Below the pieces are notes generated by a model. It made no database searches, was not told where the DNA came from, and worked only from the letters and a program-made list of their open reading frames with translations. The position numbers were made by a program, and so were the translations under genes. Of a stretch of 64,000 nucleotides of DNA, positions 1-9,330 are shown piece by piece. This DNA is from Paenibacillus fonticola DSM 21315. GTDB taxonomy: Bacteria > Bacillota > Bacilli > Paenibacillales > Paenibacillaceae. Numbering within the stretch: position 1 is the stretch's first letter; each line of letters opens with the position of its first letter. The DNA is taken from NCBI RefSeq assembly GCF_000381905.1, contig NZ_KB907266.1, positions 1 to 64,000 of the forward strand. Reading direction: 5' to 3'.

Positions 1-185
1 CTGTTTGGAGCAGTAAAGACTGAAATAACGTTGCCCAGCTTCGTTACATTTTGGGAAGGGTTATTTTTACACAGATAGCGATCATCAGCTTCGTTATAAA
101 ATTTCGTTCATGTTTTGAGTCGCATTTTCGATCTAAGCCCTGGGCAGAAGGATATGATGTAAGTACAGTGGGCCTAAATGAAGCC

Positions 186-218
186 ACTGTAGCGAAACTG
201 TAGCGGAACTGTAGCGAA
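186..218. repeat. 11-bp tandem repeat, 3 copies
   Basis: The unit actgtagcgaa occurs three times head to tail, the middle copy with one change (gga for gaa). It is non-coding as far as can be seen. Confidence 0.8.
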
Positions 219-411
219 ATACATTCGTGAACAAGAAGCACATGATCCAGCCATAGATAAGCGGAGTGTAAAAGAGTATAAAGATCCGCTCAGCAGCAAC
301 AAGAGCAAGAAAGAAATAAAACAGTTTAACTGGTAAGTGAAAGTGACAAATAACACTGAGCTTGAACAGATTTGTGGCCAGGCTAGCGTCTTTAGGCGCA
401 GTTTGGCAACA

Positions 412-455
412 GGGGGTTATACCCCAAGAGCAGACCACCCGTTGGACGGGTGGTC
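412..455 (+). terminator. Two adjacent hairpins, possible terminator
   Basis: A small hairpin (GGGG, 6-nt loop, CCCC at 412-425) is followed by a strong stem at 433-455 with perfect arms GACCACCC and GGGTGGTC. The sequence after it (atgctttta) is only weakly T-rich. It could be the end of a transcript entering from the left or a mobile-element end structure; neither can be decided here. Confidence 0.35.
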
Positions 456-513
456 ATGCTTTTATATAAATTAAAGCTCTCTAAGTACCTTAAAACGCCC
501 CATTTGCTTTGTC

Positions 514-560
514 ACAATGTTGAATTGTTGCTTTGCTACAATGTTGCATTGTTGCTTTAC
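514..560. repeat. 24-bp near-perfect tandem duplication
   Basis: The unit beginning acaatgttgaattgttg is repeated directly with one substitution and a one-base difference in length. Each copy contains the inverted repeat ACAAT...ATTGT. Confidence 0.75.
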
Positions 561-639
561 AGCTGAGAAGGCCCTGTTGCTGGATAGCTGGCAATCGTCC
601 TTTTACCGGGACAGGTTTGGGAACGATTCAGGATTGGCT

Positions 640-683
640 CTGGATCGTCTCTGGATCGTCTCTGGATCGTCTCGTGATCGGCT
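640..683. repeat. 11-bp tandem repeat, 3 exact copies plus a degenerate one
   Basis: The unit ctggatcgtct occurs three times exactly (640-672), followed by a diverged fourth copy. An 11-bp period does not preserve reading frame, so this is not a coding repeat. Confidence 0.8.
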
Positions 684-867
684 GGGGATCGGGGCTGCTA
701 AATGAGGCAGGAAGTGTTAAAAAGGCAGGAATCGAGGCGGTTTCTTACCATTCAGAGCGAAATTATGTTACATTAAGAATGGAAATAGATTGATAGCCTT
801 ACTAGACTCAATAATGATGAATACAAAAACAATTAGCTTAGCAAGAATAAAGTTGCGGAGGTACAAG

Positions 868-2757
868 ATGAGGCCGGATTTGCGGGAGAGAATGGAAAAG
901 GAAGTTTTGATCGGCGACGGGGCACTGGGCACTTACTTATATCAGCTGGGATTCCCTGTCGGCATTTCATATGAAGAGTTTAATCTATTAAGACCTGAAG
1001 TCATCGGTGACGTACATCGCCGTTATATAGAAGCTGGGGCTCAATTGCTGGAGACAAACACCTTCTCCGCGAATTACTATAAGCTCGCTAAATTCGGTTT
1101 GGAATCCAAGGTGGAAGAAATCAACAGAGCGGCCGTCCGGATCGCCAGAAGTGTGGCTGGGGACAACGCTTATGTTGCCGGAGCGGTCGGCTCGATCCGC
1201 GGCGGCAAAAGAGTTAACGTTTCCGTGCAGGAGCTAAAGCAATATTATGAGGAGCAAATTGCTGCACTGCTGGCGGAAGACGTCGATGCTTTATTGCTGG
1301 AGACGTTCTATGATATGGAAGAGATGAGAATCGCGCTGGGTAGAGCTCGCAAATTAAGCTCAATCCCGGTCATTTGCCAGTTCGCTGTCGACCAGATCGG
1401 CCGGACACTGGACGGTTACAGCATTACCGATGCATTCAGCATGCTGCGCCAGGAAGGCGCTGACGTTCTCGGCTTCAACTGTCATTCCGGTCCAAAAGGA
1501 ATAATGAGCGTAATGGAAGGATTGGAAGGGCCGCTTGACATGCCATTATCCGTGTTTCCAAATGCGGGTTTAGCTGACTATGTAGATGGAGAGTATGTAT
1601 ATGGAGCAACGCCGGAATATTTCGGCGAGTGCGCAGTTTCTTTCGCAGACTTGGGGGCTCGTCTCATCGGCGGGTGCTGCGGTACGACACCGGAGCATAT
1701 TGCAGAAATCGCCAGTGCGCTGCAAGGTTATGTGCCAAAGCCGCTTCATGAAGGAAAGACGCTGCCTGTTGTTCATCCCGCCATCGCTATTGCAGAGCGG
1801 GAGGAGAAGGCGGAGAACATCTCCGGCGGACAAGCGGCGGAGCCGAACATTGTACAATTGGTCAAGGAGCGTCATACTGTCATCGTGGAGCTTGATCCCC
1901 CGCGTGATTTGGATATTCGCAGGTTTATGGACGGCGCAGCTGCCTTGAAGGAAGCGGGCGTAGACGCGCTGACACTGGCCGATAATTCGCTGGCGGTTAC
2001 ACGGATGAGCAATATGGCGCTGGGCCATCTCGTCAAGAGCGAGACGGGGCTGCGGCCGCTTATTCATATCGCCTGCCGTGACCGTAATCTGATCGGTACG
2101 CAGTCGCATATGATGGGATTCGATGCGCTTGGCATCGACCATGTCCTGGCGGTGACTGGCGATCCGGCCCGCTTCGGCGATTTGCCAGGGGCAAGCTCGG
2201 TCTATGATTTAACGTCCTTTGAAATTATTCGCATGATCAAACAACTGAATGAAGGCGTCGCTTTCTCAGGCAAGCCATTGAAGCAGAAAGCGAACTTTGT
2301 CGTCGGCGCCGCATTCAATCCAAACGTGAAGCATTTAAATAAGGCGGTCGAGCGCCTGGAGAAAAAAATAGCCTCCGGTGCCGACTATATTATGACGCAG
2401 CCTGTATACGATCCCGAACTGATCGTTGCCATCAAAGAGGCTACGGCGCATTTGGACATCCCGGTCTTCATCGGGATCATGCCGCTGGCCAGCGGCAGAA
2501 ATGCGGAATACTTGCACAATGAGGTTCCCGGAATCAGGCTGTCAGACAGCGTAAGGAAGCGGATGGAGGGCTTGCAAGGGGAGGAAGGCCGCAAGGTCGG
2601 GGTAGAAATTGCCAAGGAGCTGCTGGATACGGCAGTGAAGCATTTTAACGGTATTTATTTGATAACGCCATTTATGTTCTATGAAATGACTGTTGATTTG
2701 AGCAATTATGTTTGGGAGAAAACCGCACATCAATCACGCTACTTGTCTCGTTCATAA
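868..2757 (+). CDS. yitJ: Bifunctional homocysteine S-methyltransferase / methylenetetrahydrofolate reductase
   Basis: A 629-residue fusion that probably supplies methyl groups to homocysteine for methionine synthesis and makes 5-methyl-THF. The N-terminal half (about 1-300) is a homocysteine methyltransferase barrel with a GDGALGTYL start and the zinc cysteines in GFNCHSGP (about 204) and GGCCGTTPE (about 270-271). The C-terminal half (about 335-625) is an MetF-like flavin barrel (VELDPP, AVTGDP, MTQPVYDP). The same domain order is found in B. subtilis YitJ. The start ATG at 868 follows a GGAGG at 857-861; a longer in-frame start at 790 has no ribosome site. It is the first gene of the core block, and no SAM riboswitch was found upstream. 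Confidence 0.9.
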   Translation: MRPDLRERMEKEVLIGDGALGTYLYQLGFPVGISYEEFNLLRPEVIGDVHRRYIEAGAQLLETNTFSANYYKLAKFGLESKVEEINRAAVRIARSVAGDNAYVAGAVGSIRGGKRVNVSVQELKQYYEEQIAALLAEDVDALLLETFYDMEEMRIALGRARKLSSIPVICQFAVDQIGRTLDGYSITDAFSMLRQEGADVLGFNCHSGPKGIMSVMEGLEGPLDMPLSVFPNAGLADYVDGEYVYGATPEYFGECAVSFADLGARLIGGCCGTTPEHIAEIASALQGYVPKPLHEGKTLPVVHPAIAIAEREEKAENISGGQAAEPNIVQLVKERHTVIVELDPPRDLDIRRFMDGAAALKEAGVDALTLADNSLAVTRMSNMALGHLVKSETGLRPLIHIACRDRNLIGTQSHMMGFDALGIDHVLAVTGDPARFGDLPGASSVYDLTSFEIIRMIKQLNEGVAFSGKPLKQKANFVVGAAFNPNVKHLNKAVERLEKKIASGADYIMTQPVYDPELIVAIKEATAHLDIPVFIGIMPLASGRNAEYLHNEVPGIRLSDSVRKRMEGLQGEEGRKVGVEIAKELLDTAVKHFNGIYLITPFMFYEMTVDLSNYVWEKTAHQSRYLSRS

Positions 2758-2783
2758 TTATCAATTACAATAGGGTAACGGAT

Positions 2784-3683
2784 GTGATACCTTTGTCTCA
2801 CAGTATGACAGGATACGGACAGTCCGCCAGACAGTTCGGCGGTTATGTTATTCAATTTGAAATGAAATCCGTCAATCACCGGTATGCTGAAATCGTGCTT
2901 CGTTTGCCACGGGAGTGGACACGCTATGAAGACGGACTGCGGCGCCTTGTGCAGCGTCATATCAAAAGGGGCCGGATTGATATATACATTAGCAAAGAGC
3001 GTGACAATGACAGCTCTTTGCCATTTGTATTGAACCACTCCATCGTGCGGTCTTATTTGCAGGCTGCGGAGGAGCTAAGCCGCGATTACGGTATCAGCGC
3101 TAATCTTAGCGCAACAGACATCTTGACCTTACCCGATGTGTTTACCGCGCCGGAACCGTCTTTGGACGGCCTCGATTCAGAGCATCATGGATGGGAGGCC
3201 GTGCTTCATGAAGGACTGGAGGAGGCGCTGTCAGGGCTGCTGGAAATGCGGGAGCAGGAAGGATTTCATCTTGTTCGCGATTTGGAAAGCCGGCTGTATA
3301 AGCTGGATGAAATCCATGCGGAACTCGTCGGATTGGCCCCGGAAGTGGTTAGCGACTATCGCACCCGGCTGCAGGGGCGTCTCAGCGAATTGTTTGAAGG
3401 GACGCTGGATGAGCAAAGATTTGCGATGGAGGTTGCTCTATTTGCGGATCGCTCCAACATTGACGAGGAGTTGATCCGGCTGAAGAGTCACTTTGAGCAG
3501 TGTCGCGGATTGCTGCATACCCGTGAGCCGATCGGCCGCAAGCTGGATTTTTTAATACAGGAAATGAATCGTGAAACCAATACGATCGGATCTAAGGCCA
3601 ACGATTTGGCTCTCGTGAACCGTGTTTTAACAATGAAAGCGGAATTGGAAAAGATTCGCGAACAGGCAGCGAATATGGAATAA
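2784..3683 (+). CDS. yicC: YicC/YloC family endoribonuclease
   Basis: About 299 residues. It carries the family signature at both ends: SMTGYG near the N-terminus and a C-terminal LDFLIQEMNRE...NTIGSKA block. YicC/YloC proteins are endoribonucleases with roles in RNA turnover. The start is uncertain: GTG 2784 (AGGG 8 nt upstream) and TTG 2793 are both possible, and I chose GTG. It directly precedes remA and gmk, the usual Firmicute order. The catalytic residues cannot be assigned by eye. Confidence 0.9.
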   Translation: MIPLSHSMTGYGQSARQFGGYVIQFEMKSVNHRYAEIVLRLPREWTRYEDGLRRLVQRHIKRGRIDIYISKERDNDSSLPFVLNHSIVRSYLQAAEELSRDYGISANLSATDILTLPDVFTAPEPSLDGLDSEHHGWEAVLHEGLEEALSGLLEMREQEGFHLVRDLESRLYKLDEIHAELVGLAPEVVSDYRTRLQGRLSELFEGTLDEQRFAMEVALFADRSNIDEELIRLKSHFEQCRGLLHTREPIGRKLDFLIQEMNRETNTIGSKANDLALVNRVLTMKAELEKIREQAANME

Positions 3684-3735
3684 TACGACCATTCGATGCA
3701 GGTGAGTCGAGGAAATTAGGGGGAACTACCTAACC

Positions 3736-3996
3736 ATGGCAATTAAACTTATTAACATCGGTTTTGGCAATATCGTATCGGCGAATCGGATCATTTCTAT
3801 TGTGAGTCCTGAATCTGCGCCTATTAAGCGAATTATTCAAGAGGCGAGGGACCGCCATATGCTAATTGACGCAACCTATGGCCGCCGGACAAGGGCGGTA
3901 ATTATTACAGACAGCGATCATGTGATTTTGTCGGCGGTTCAGCCGGAGACGGTCGCGCATCGTCTGTCCATCAAAGACGACGACAACGACGAATAA
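3736..3996 (+). CDS. remA: Extracellular matrix regulatory protein RemA
   Basis: An 86-residue DUF370 protein starting [14 protein letters not shown]. In B. subtilis RemA is a DNA-binding activator of matrix operons and osmoprotection genes and forms ring-like assemblies. The conserved basic stretch [12 protein letters not shown] (residues about 46-57) is present. It sits between yicC and gmk as in Bacillus. Its presence is notable because an exopolysaccharide-type locus lies 30 kb downstream, but no link between them can be shown from sequence. Confidence 0.95.
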   Translation: MAIKLINIGFGNIVSANRIISIVSPESAPIKRIIQEARDRHMLIDATYGRRTRAVIITDSDHVILSAVQPETVAHRLSIKDDDNDE

Positions 3997-4007
3997 TGGA
4001 GAGAACA

Positions 4008-4580
4008 ATGGCAAAAGGGCTACTTATTGTATTATCCGGACCGTCTGGAGTCGGTAAAGGGACGGTCTGCAGCGAATTAAGACAACGTTTGCCGGAGCTC
4101 GTATATTCCGTGTCGGCAACGACAAGGCAGCCGCGCCTCGGTGAGGAACACGGTGTAAATTATTTTTTCAAAACCCGCGAGCAGTTTTTGGACATGATTG
4201 ATAATGATCAACTTCTGGAATACGCCGAGTATGTCGGCAATTATTACGGCACGCCGCGGGATTTTGTGGAACAGACGATCGAGAGCGGTAAAGATATTAT
4301 TTTGGAGATTGAGGTTCAGGGTGCCCTTAAAGTGAAAGAGAAGTTTCCTGAAGGCATCTTTGTATTTTTGCTTCCGCCATCATTGGATGAACTGAAGGGA
4401 CGCATTCAAGGGCGGGGAACCGAAAATCAGGCAACGATCGATCATCGAATGTCGGTAGCGGTGGATGAAATCGGATTGCTCAAAAATTATGATTATGCCG
4501 TCGTCAATGACGAAATAGATCTTGCCTGCAAAAGAATAGAATCCATCATTACGGCCGAGCATTGTAAAATAAGAAAATAA
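4008..4580 (+). CDS. gmk: Guanylate kinase
   Basis: 190 residues. It phosphorylates GMP/dGMP to GDP/dGDP with ATP. The P-loop GPSGVGKGT is at residues 9-17, followed by the GMP-binding [19 protein letters not shown] region and the LEIEVQGA motif. The start is ATG 4008, 5-10 nt after GGAGAG. An earlier in-frame ATG at 3996 overlaps the remA stop and has no ribosome site. It is tightly packed with remA and rpoZ, probably one transcript. Confidence 0.95.
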   Translation: MAKGLLIVLSGPSGVGKGTVCSELRQRLPELVYSVSATTRQPRLGEEHGVNYFFKTREQFLDMIDNDQLLEYAEYVGNYYGTPRDFVEQTIESGKDIILEIEVQGALKVKEKFPEGIFVFLLPPSLDELKGRIQGRGTENQATIDHRMSVAVDEIGLLKNYDYAVVNDEIDLACKRIESIITAEHCKIRK

Positions 4581-4632
4581 CCGGGTACGTATTTGGTGTG
4601 ACATTGATAATTTAGAAGAGGTGTTGTGGAAC

Positions 4633-4860
4633 ATGCTGTATCCATCGATTGATAGAATGTTGGATAAAGTCGATAGTAAATACTCGCTTGTAGTTGCTGC
4701 TTCACGGAGAGCAAGACAGCTAAGAGAAGGGGAGAAGAGTGAGCTGCAGCAGCCGAAATCCCATAAACAGGTCGGCGTAGCTCTCGAAGAAATATATGGT
4801 GACTTCGTACGGATTAAGCGGGATGCCAAAGGAGCGCCCCTTACAGACGACGAATCATAA
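4633..4860 (+). CDS. rpoZ: RNA polymerase omega subunit
   Basis: 75 residues, MLYPSIDRMLDKVDSKYSLV... with the ASRRARQL helix typical of RpoZ. It assists assembly of the beta-prime subunit. The start ATG 4633 lies about 9 nt after a GAGGTG site. An intrinsic terminator follows immediately, so the yicC-remA-gmk-rpoZ transcript probably ends here at least in part. Confidence 0.95.
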   Translation: MLYPSIDRMLDKVDSKYSLVVAASRRARQLREGEKSELQQPKSHKQVGVALEEIYGDFVRIKRDAKGAPLTDDES

Positions 4861-4886
4861 GGAATGGCCTTTCGGGCTACCATACG

Positions 4887-4911
4887 ACAACCGCGAGGTT
4901 GTTGTTTTTTT
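4887..4911 (+). terminator. Intrinsic terminator after rpoZ
   Basis: Stem ACAACC / GGTTGT with a GCGA tetraloop, followed by a T-rich run of nine bases. Confidence 0.85.
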
Positions 4912-4948
4912 CTGTAATGAATAGGTAGGAAAGAGAGGGGATTACCCT

Positions 4949-6178
4949 ATGTTAACCGGGAAAAAAATTTTACTAGGCATTACCGGGGGCATTGCTGCAT
5001 ATAAAGCGGCATCGCTCTGCAGCAAGCTGGTGCAGCAAGGTGCGGAGGTTCGCGTCATTATGACAGGGTCGGCGACCCAGTTCATTTCAGAGCTGACGCT
5101 GCAGGCGCTTTCCAAGCATCCCGTCTATACGGACACATTTGATGAGAAGAACCCGCAGGTTATCGCTCATATCGACCTGGCGGACTGGGCTGATCTCGCC
5201 CTCGTTGCCCCGGCTACGGCAAATATCATTGCCAAAATGGCCGTAGGCATTGCCGACGACATGCTGTCCACGACTTTGTTGGCCACGGAGGCCCCGATCA
5301 TGATCGCACCAGCGATGAACGTACATATGTATACTCACCCTGCGGTAACGCGCAATTTGGCTGAGCTTACAGGGCGAGGGGTGCTGATCGTCGAGCCTGG
5401 CAGCGGTCAGCTTGCTTGCGGCTATACTGGCAAAGGAAGAATGGAGGAGCCGGAGGCGATTGTTGCCGTTTTGGCCAACTATTTTGCCCGTCAAAAGCGG
5501 GTTGCGGAGCAGCCGCTGGCTGGCAAAAAGGTGGTCGTTACCGCGGGCGGGACCGTGGAGCGGCTGGATCCGGTTCGCTATATTACTAATGATTCTTCGG
5601 GAAAAATGGGATTTGCGATCGCGAAAGCAGCCCGCTCTCTCGGTGCGGAGGTGGTCATCGTTGCCGGCAGAACGGAAGTGTCGCCACCGGCTTTTTCAGA
5701 AGGGCTAACGGTCACCCGCGTGGAATCAGCCCTGGAGATGTATGAAGCGGTTAATGCGATTTGGGCGGATACGGATATATTGGTGAAGGCGGCAGCGGTA
5801 GCTGATTATCGGCCTAAACAAATTGCGGAGCAGAAAATGAAGAAATCCGGGGAGACGATGACACTGGAGCTCGTTAAAAACATCGACATACTGGAAACGC
5901 TCGGCCGCAGCAAGATGGGGCAATTTTTGATCGGCTTTGCCGCCGAGACGGATCAATTGGAGCAAAATGCTCTCGACAAGCTGCGGCGGAAAAATTGCGA
6001 TCTGCTTATTGCCAACGATGTGACTGCAGAAGGCGCAGGCTTCGGCTCCGATACAAATATCGTGCATGTCTATGATCAGGACGGGTTGGTGCAATCGCTC
6101 CCGCAGCTGTCCAAGGAGGAAATTGGACTGCGCATTATGGAACTGGCTGCAGAGCGTTTGACAGGAGAGTTTAAGTAA
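4949..6178 (+). CDS. coaBC: Bifunctional phosphopantothenoylcysteine decarboxylase / phosphopantothenate-cysteine ligase
   Basis: 409 residues catalysing two consecutive steps of coenzyme A synthesis. The N-terminal flavoprotein CoaC half (about 1-185) shows GITGGIAAYK, APAMNVHMY and the LACGYTGKGRM substrate-cysteine loop. The CoaB half (about 190-400) shows VVTAGGTVERLDPVRYITN and KAAAVADYRP. The start ATG 4949 is preceded by an AGAGGGG site. Its stop overlaps the priA start (TAATG), implying translational coupling. Confidence 0.95.
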   Translation: MLTGKKILLGITGGIAAYKAASLCSKLVQQGAEVRVIMTGSATQFISELTLQALSKHPVYTDTFDEKNPQVIAHIDLADWADLALVAPATANIIAKMAVGIADDMLSTTLLATEAPIMIAPAMNVHMYTHPAVTRNLAELTGRGVLIVEPGSGQLACGYTGKGRMEEPEAIVAVLANYFARQKRVAEQPLAGKKVVVTAGGTVERLDPVRYITNDSSGKMGFAIAKAARSLGAEVVIVAGRTEVSPPAFSEGLTVTRVESALEMYEAVNAIWADTDILVKAAAVADYRPKQIAEQKMKKSGETMTLELVKNIDILETLGRSKMGQFLIGFAAETDQLEQNALDKLRRKNCDLLIANDVTAEGAGFGSDTNIVHVYDQDGLVQSLPQLSKEEIGLRIMELAAERLTGEFK

Positions 6179-8721
6179 TGTACAAAATGGCAAAAGTAAT
6201 TGTCGATGTGCCGAGCCGGGAGACCGACCGGCCTTTTGACTATTTAGTTCCTGAGCAGTTCAACGGCTGGATCGAAATTGGCAGCCGGGTAGGTGTGCCG
6301 TTTGGCCGCCGGACGGTGCAAGGATTTGTTATCTCCCTCCACGAAGATCTGGAAATGGCAGCGTCAAGGATGAAGCCGATTGCTGAGCTGCTGGATTTAC
6401 TCCCACCGCTTCCGCCGGATTTAGTGGAGTTAGCGGCATGGATGAGCCGCAAATATGCTTGCAGCATGATTTCGGCATTGCAGGCGATGATCCCTTCCGC
6501 CTTAAAAGGGAAGGCAGAGAGATACATTCACGTGACCGAAGAGCACCAGATGGCTGAAAGGCAGACAGCTGGGGCCGAGGAAAGCTTGCTGTTCGATGGC
6601 TGGTCCTTGCTGGGACAAACCGAACGGGACATCGTCTCTTACGTCAAACGTTCCGGCCCCGTTACGATGGCGCATTTAAGCGCCCGTTTTCCAGAACAGG
6701 CACAAATGATCAAAGGGCTGCTGGGTCAAGGGATTTTGTTCGAAAGCCAGGCGATTAAGGACAAGGTACGGAAGAAGACAATCAAAGTGGTCGCGGCAGC
6801 GGTAAGCGGCGAGGCGGCGCAGCAAGCTTTAGCATCGTTCGGGACAAAGGCGCGCCGCCAGAAGGAAGTACTGCAATTTTTACTTGAGACGGGCGTTCCT
6901 TTATCGATGCAGGAAGTGCTGTCGACTTTGCGCGTCACAGCAGGAACGGTCAAGAGTCTGGCGGACAAAGGCTTGGCGGTGATTGAGGATGTAGAGGTGT
7001 TTCGCGATCCGTATCAGGATCGCCGCTTCAAAGCGACGGAGCCGCTGGAACGAACTGCGGAGCAGGAGTACGTATACCAGGCGGTAACAGGGGTGCTGGA
7101 TGCCCGCCGCTATGGCGTGTTTTTGCTGCACGGGGTAACTGGCAGCGGGAAAACCGAAATTTATCTTCAGACGATTGAACGCTGTATTTCCCTCGGTCGT
7201 CAGGCAATCGTCCTCGTGCCGGAAATTTCGCTGACACCGCAAATGGTGGAGCGGTTTAAGGGGCGCTTCGGCAGTAAAGTTGCGGTAATGCACAGCCGGC
7301 TATCTACGGGGGAGCGGTATGACGAATGGCGCAAAATCCGTGAAGGCCGAGTGCAGGTAGCAATTGGAGCGCGCTCTGCTGTGTTTGCCCCGTTTGCTGA
7401 TCTGGGACTTATCGTTATGGATGAAGAGCATGAAACTTCATATAAGCAGGAAGAAACGCCGAAATATCATGCTCGTGATGTAGCGGTGGAGCGGGCCCGG
7501 CAGCAAGGCGCGGCGGTCATTTTGGGGTCTGCGACCCCTTCGCTGGAAAGCTATCATGCTGCACGCTCCCAGGCGAATGACCATTTTGCGCCGCATATTT
7601 TAGAGATGAAGCAGCGCCCTTCTGGAAGCCGGTTACCCGGTGTTCATATCGTGGACATGCGCGAGGAACTGCGCGAGGGCAACCGTTCGATGTTCAGCCG
7701 GGCTCTGCACCAGGGAATTGCGGCGCGGATGGAACGCGGAGAGCAGACGGTATTGTTTCTGAACCGGCGCGGATATTCAACGTTCGTCATGTGCCGGACT
7801 TGTGGTTATGTGGCAGGCTGTCCAGAGTGCGACATTTCGCTAACTTATCACCAGAAGTCGAACAATTTACGCTGTCATTATTGCGGCTACGCCGCTCCTG
7901 CGCCATCCGTCTGTCCGGAGTGCCAAAGCGAGCATATTCGTTATTTCGGAACCGGAACCCAGCGGGTCGAAGGAGAGCTGTCCAAGCTGTTCCCGGGCAT
8001 CCGGGTTATTCGCATGGATGTGGACACGACGAGTGAGAAAGGCGCTCATGAAAAATTGCTTCAGGCGTTTCGAGACAAAAAAGGAGATGTCCTCCTTGGC
8101 ACGCAAATGGTAGCCAAAGGGCTGGATTTCCCCGATGTTACGCTAGTTGGAGTCATCGCGGCCGATACGGCGCTCTATTTCCCGGATTTTCGCTCGGCAG
8201 AGAAGACGTTCCAACTACTTACGCAGGTGGCGGGCCGGGCCGGACGCCATCAGTTGCCGGGCGAAGTGTTTATACAGACGTATATGCCGGATCATTACTC
8301 GATCATCCATTCCAGCGGGCATGATTATCATTCTTTTGTGAGAGACGAGCTGCAGCATCGAAGAGCGCTCCACTATCCGCCTTACAGCAGGCTTATTCTC
8401 ACTACGCTATCTCATGAACAACTCCCTGTACTGCTGCGGCTGGCCGAGAACTTTGCCAGCGAGCTGCGGGGCAGAGCCCAGCGGCTTGGCTGGTACGGAG
8501 ATCTGGACAGACGAACAGCCGAGGCGCTTGACATACTAGGGCCGGTAGCCTCGCCCATTCCGCGTATTAAAAACCGTTACAGATTTCAATGTATGGTAAA
8601 ATATCGGGGGGATCTCGATGCGGTATCCCTCGTCCGGGAGACGGCATCCGCTACGATGGATCAGCTGCGGGATGCGTCGCTGCAAATTAGCATTGATGTT
8701 GATCCGCAAATGCTTATGTAA
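6178..8721 (+). CDS. priA: Primosomal protein N' (replication restart helicase PriA)
   Basis: 847 residues, a 3'-5' superfamily-2 helicase that reloads the replisome at stalled forks. Walker A GVTGSGKT is at about residue 320, DEEH at about 414, and a zinc-binding cluster of eight cysteines (CRTCGY...CPEC...CHYC...CPEC) at about 538-582. The N-terminal DNA-binding domain begins VIVDVPSRETDRPFDY. The ATG overlaps the coaBC stop and is served by GGAGAG 9 nt upstream. Length is normal for the family. Confidence 0.96.
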   Translation: MYKMAKVIVDVPSRETDRPFDYLVPEQFNGWIEIGSRVGVPFGRRTVQGFVISLHEDLEMAASRMKPIAELLDLLPPLPPDLVELAAWMSRKYACSMISALQAMIPSALKGKAERYIHVTEEHQMAERQTAGAEESLLFDGWSLLGQTERDIVSYVKRSGPVTMAHLSARFPEQAQMIKGLLGQGILFESQAIKDKVRKKTIKVVAAAVSGEAAQQALASFGTKARRQKEVLQFLLETGVPLSMQEVLSTLRVTAGTVKSLADKGLAVIEDVEVFRDPYQDRRFKATEPLERTAEQEYVYQAVTGVLDARRYGVFLLHGVTGSGKTEIYLQTIERCISLGRQAIVLVPEISLTPQMVERFKGRFGSKVAVMHSRLSTGERYDEWRKIREGRVQVAIGARSAVFAPFADLGLIVMDEEHETSYKQEETPKYHARDVAVERARQQGAAVILGSATPSLESYHAARSQANDHFAPHILEMKQRPSGSRLPGVHIVDMREELREGNRSMFSRALHQGIAARMERGEQTVLFLNRRGYSTFVMCRTCGYVAGCPECDISLTYHQKSNNLRCHYCGYAAPAPSVCPECQSEHIRYFGTGTQRVEGELSKLFPGIRVIRMDVDTTSEKGAHEKLLQAFRDKKGDVLLGTQMVAKGLDFPDVTLVGVIAADTALYFPDFRSAEKTFQLLTQVAGRAGRHQLPGEVFIQTYMPDHYSIIHSSGHDYHSFVRDELQHRRALHYPPYSRLILTTLSHEQLPVLLRLAENFASELRGRAQRLGWYGDLDRRTAEALDILGPVASPIPRIKNRYRFQCMVKYRGDLDAVSLVRETASATMDQLRDASLQISIDVDPQMLM

Positions 8722-8839
8722 TATACGGCAATATTTTTATTTTATAGCGATCCAGCCGGAGCATCGGTGTGGACAGTTGCATATATTTTGTAAAGATCAG
8801 GTTAAACATAAGATGAGGCTATAGGAGGTTGTTGACAGT

Positions 8840-9322
8840 ATGGCGATTCGGATTATTGTCCACGAACCGGATGAAGTGCTGCATCAGGTAGCAAAAGAAG
8901 TGAAGAAGATTACGCCTAACGTACAGAAGCTGCTCAGCGATATGGCAGATACGATGTATGATGCGGAAGGAGTAGGACTGGCCGCTCCGCAAATAGGAAT
9001 CCTTAAACGATTAATCGTCATTGATGTCGGAGATGAGCATGGGTTGATTGAGCTTATTAATCCCGAAATCGTATCTGCGGAGGGCGAGCAATTTGGTCCT
9101 GAAGGATGCCTCAGCATTCCGGGCTACCGGGGCGATGTAAGACGGGCGATGGAAGTTACGGTCAAAGGCCTGGATCGAAACGGCAAGGAAGTGACTTATA
9201 CAGGAACAGAGCTGTTGGCACGGGCGTTCCAGCATGAGATCGATCATTTGAACGGTGTGCTTTATACGGATATCGCCGAAAGAGTGTACGAAATTACGCC
9301 TGAGGGTGAGGAAAAGGAGTGA
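8840..9322 (+). CDS. def: Peptide deformylase
   Basis: 160 residues. It removes the N-formyl group from nascent proteins using a bound metal. All three motifs are present: GVGLAAPQIG (about residue 42), EGCLSIPG (about 90, with Ile in place of the usual Val) and QHEIDHLNG (about 131) with the two metal histidines. A strong AGGAGG precedes the ATG. It is followed by fmt, the enzyme that adds the formyl group, as in most bacteria. Confidence 0.95.
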   Translation: MAIRIIVHEPDEVLHQVAKEVKKITPNVQKLLSDMADTMYDAEGVGLAAPQIGILKRLIVIDVGDEHGLIELINPEIVSAEGEQFGPEGCLSIPGYRGDVRRAMEVTVKGLDRNGKEVTYTGTELLARAFQHEIDHLNGVLYTDIAERVYEITPEGEEKE

Positions 9323-9330
9323 CGTCTCTG

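Larger units (their letters stand above)
1..867. other. Gene-poor lead-in with short repeats
   Basis: No reading frame here looks like a real protein; the short frames overlap one another in several phases and have repeat-derived composition. The stretch contains an 11-bp unit repeated three times (186-218), paired hairpins at 412-455, a 24-bp near-duplication (514-560) and an 11-bp unit repeated three times (640-672). The downstream gene resembles B. subtilis yitJ, which has a SAM riboswitch, but I find no S-box core in this leader. Confidence 0.6.

Noticed and set aside
133..438. Reverse frame of 101 codons at the left edge
   Set aside because: It overlaps other frames, is rich in Cys/Phe/Leu and has no ribosome site; it runs through the hairpin and the 11-bp repeat.
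412..455. End structure of an IS200/IS605 element
   Set aside because: Paired hairpins recall such ends, but no transposase or TnpB remnant is nearby, so there is no support beyond shape.
3996..4010. gmk starting at ATG 3996
   Set aside because: It overlaps the remA stop and lies upstream of the GGAGAG site that serves ATG 4008.
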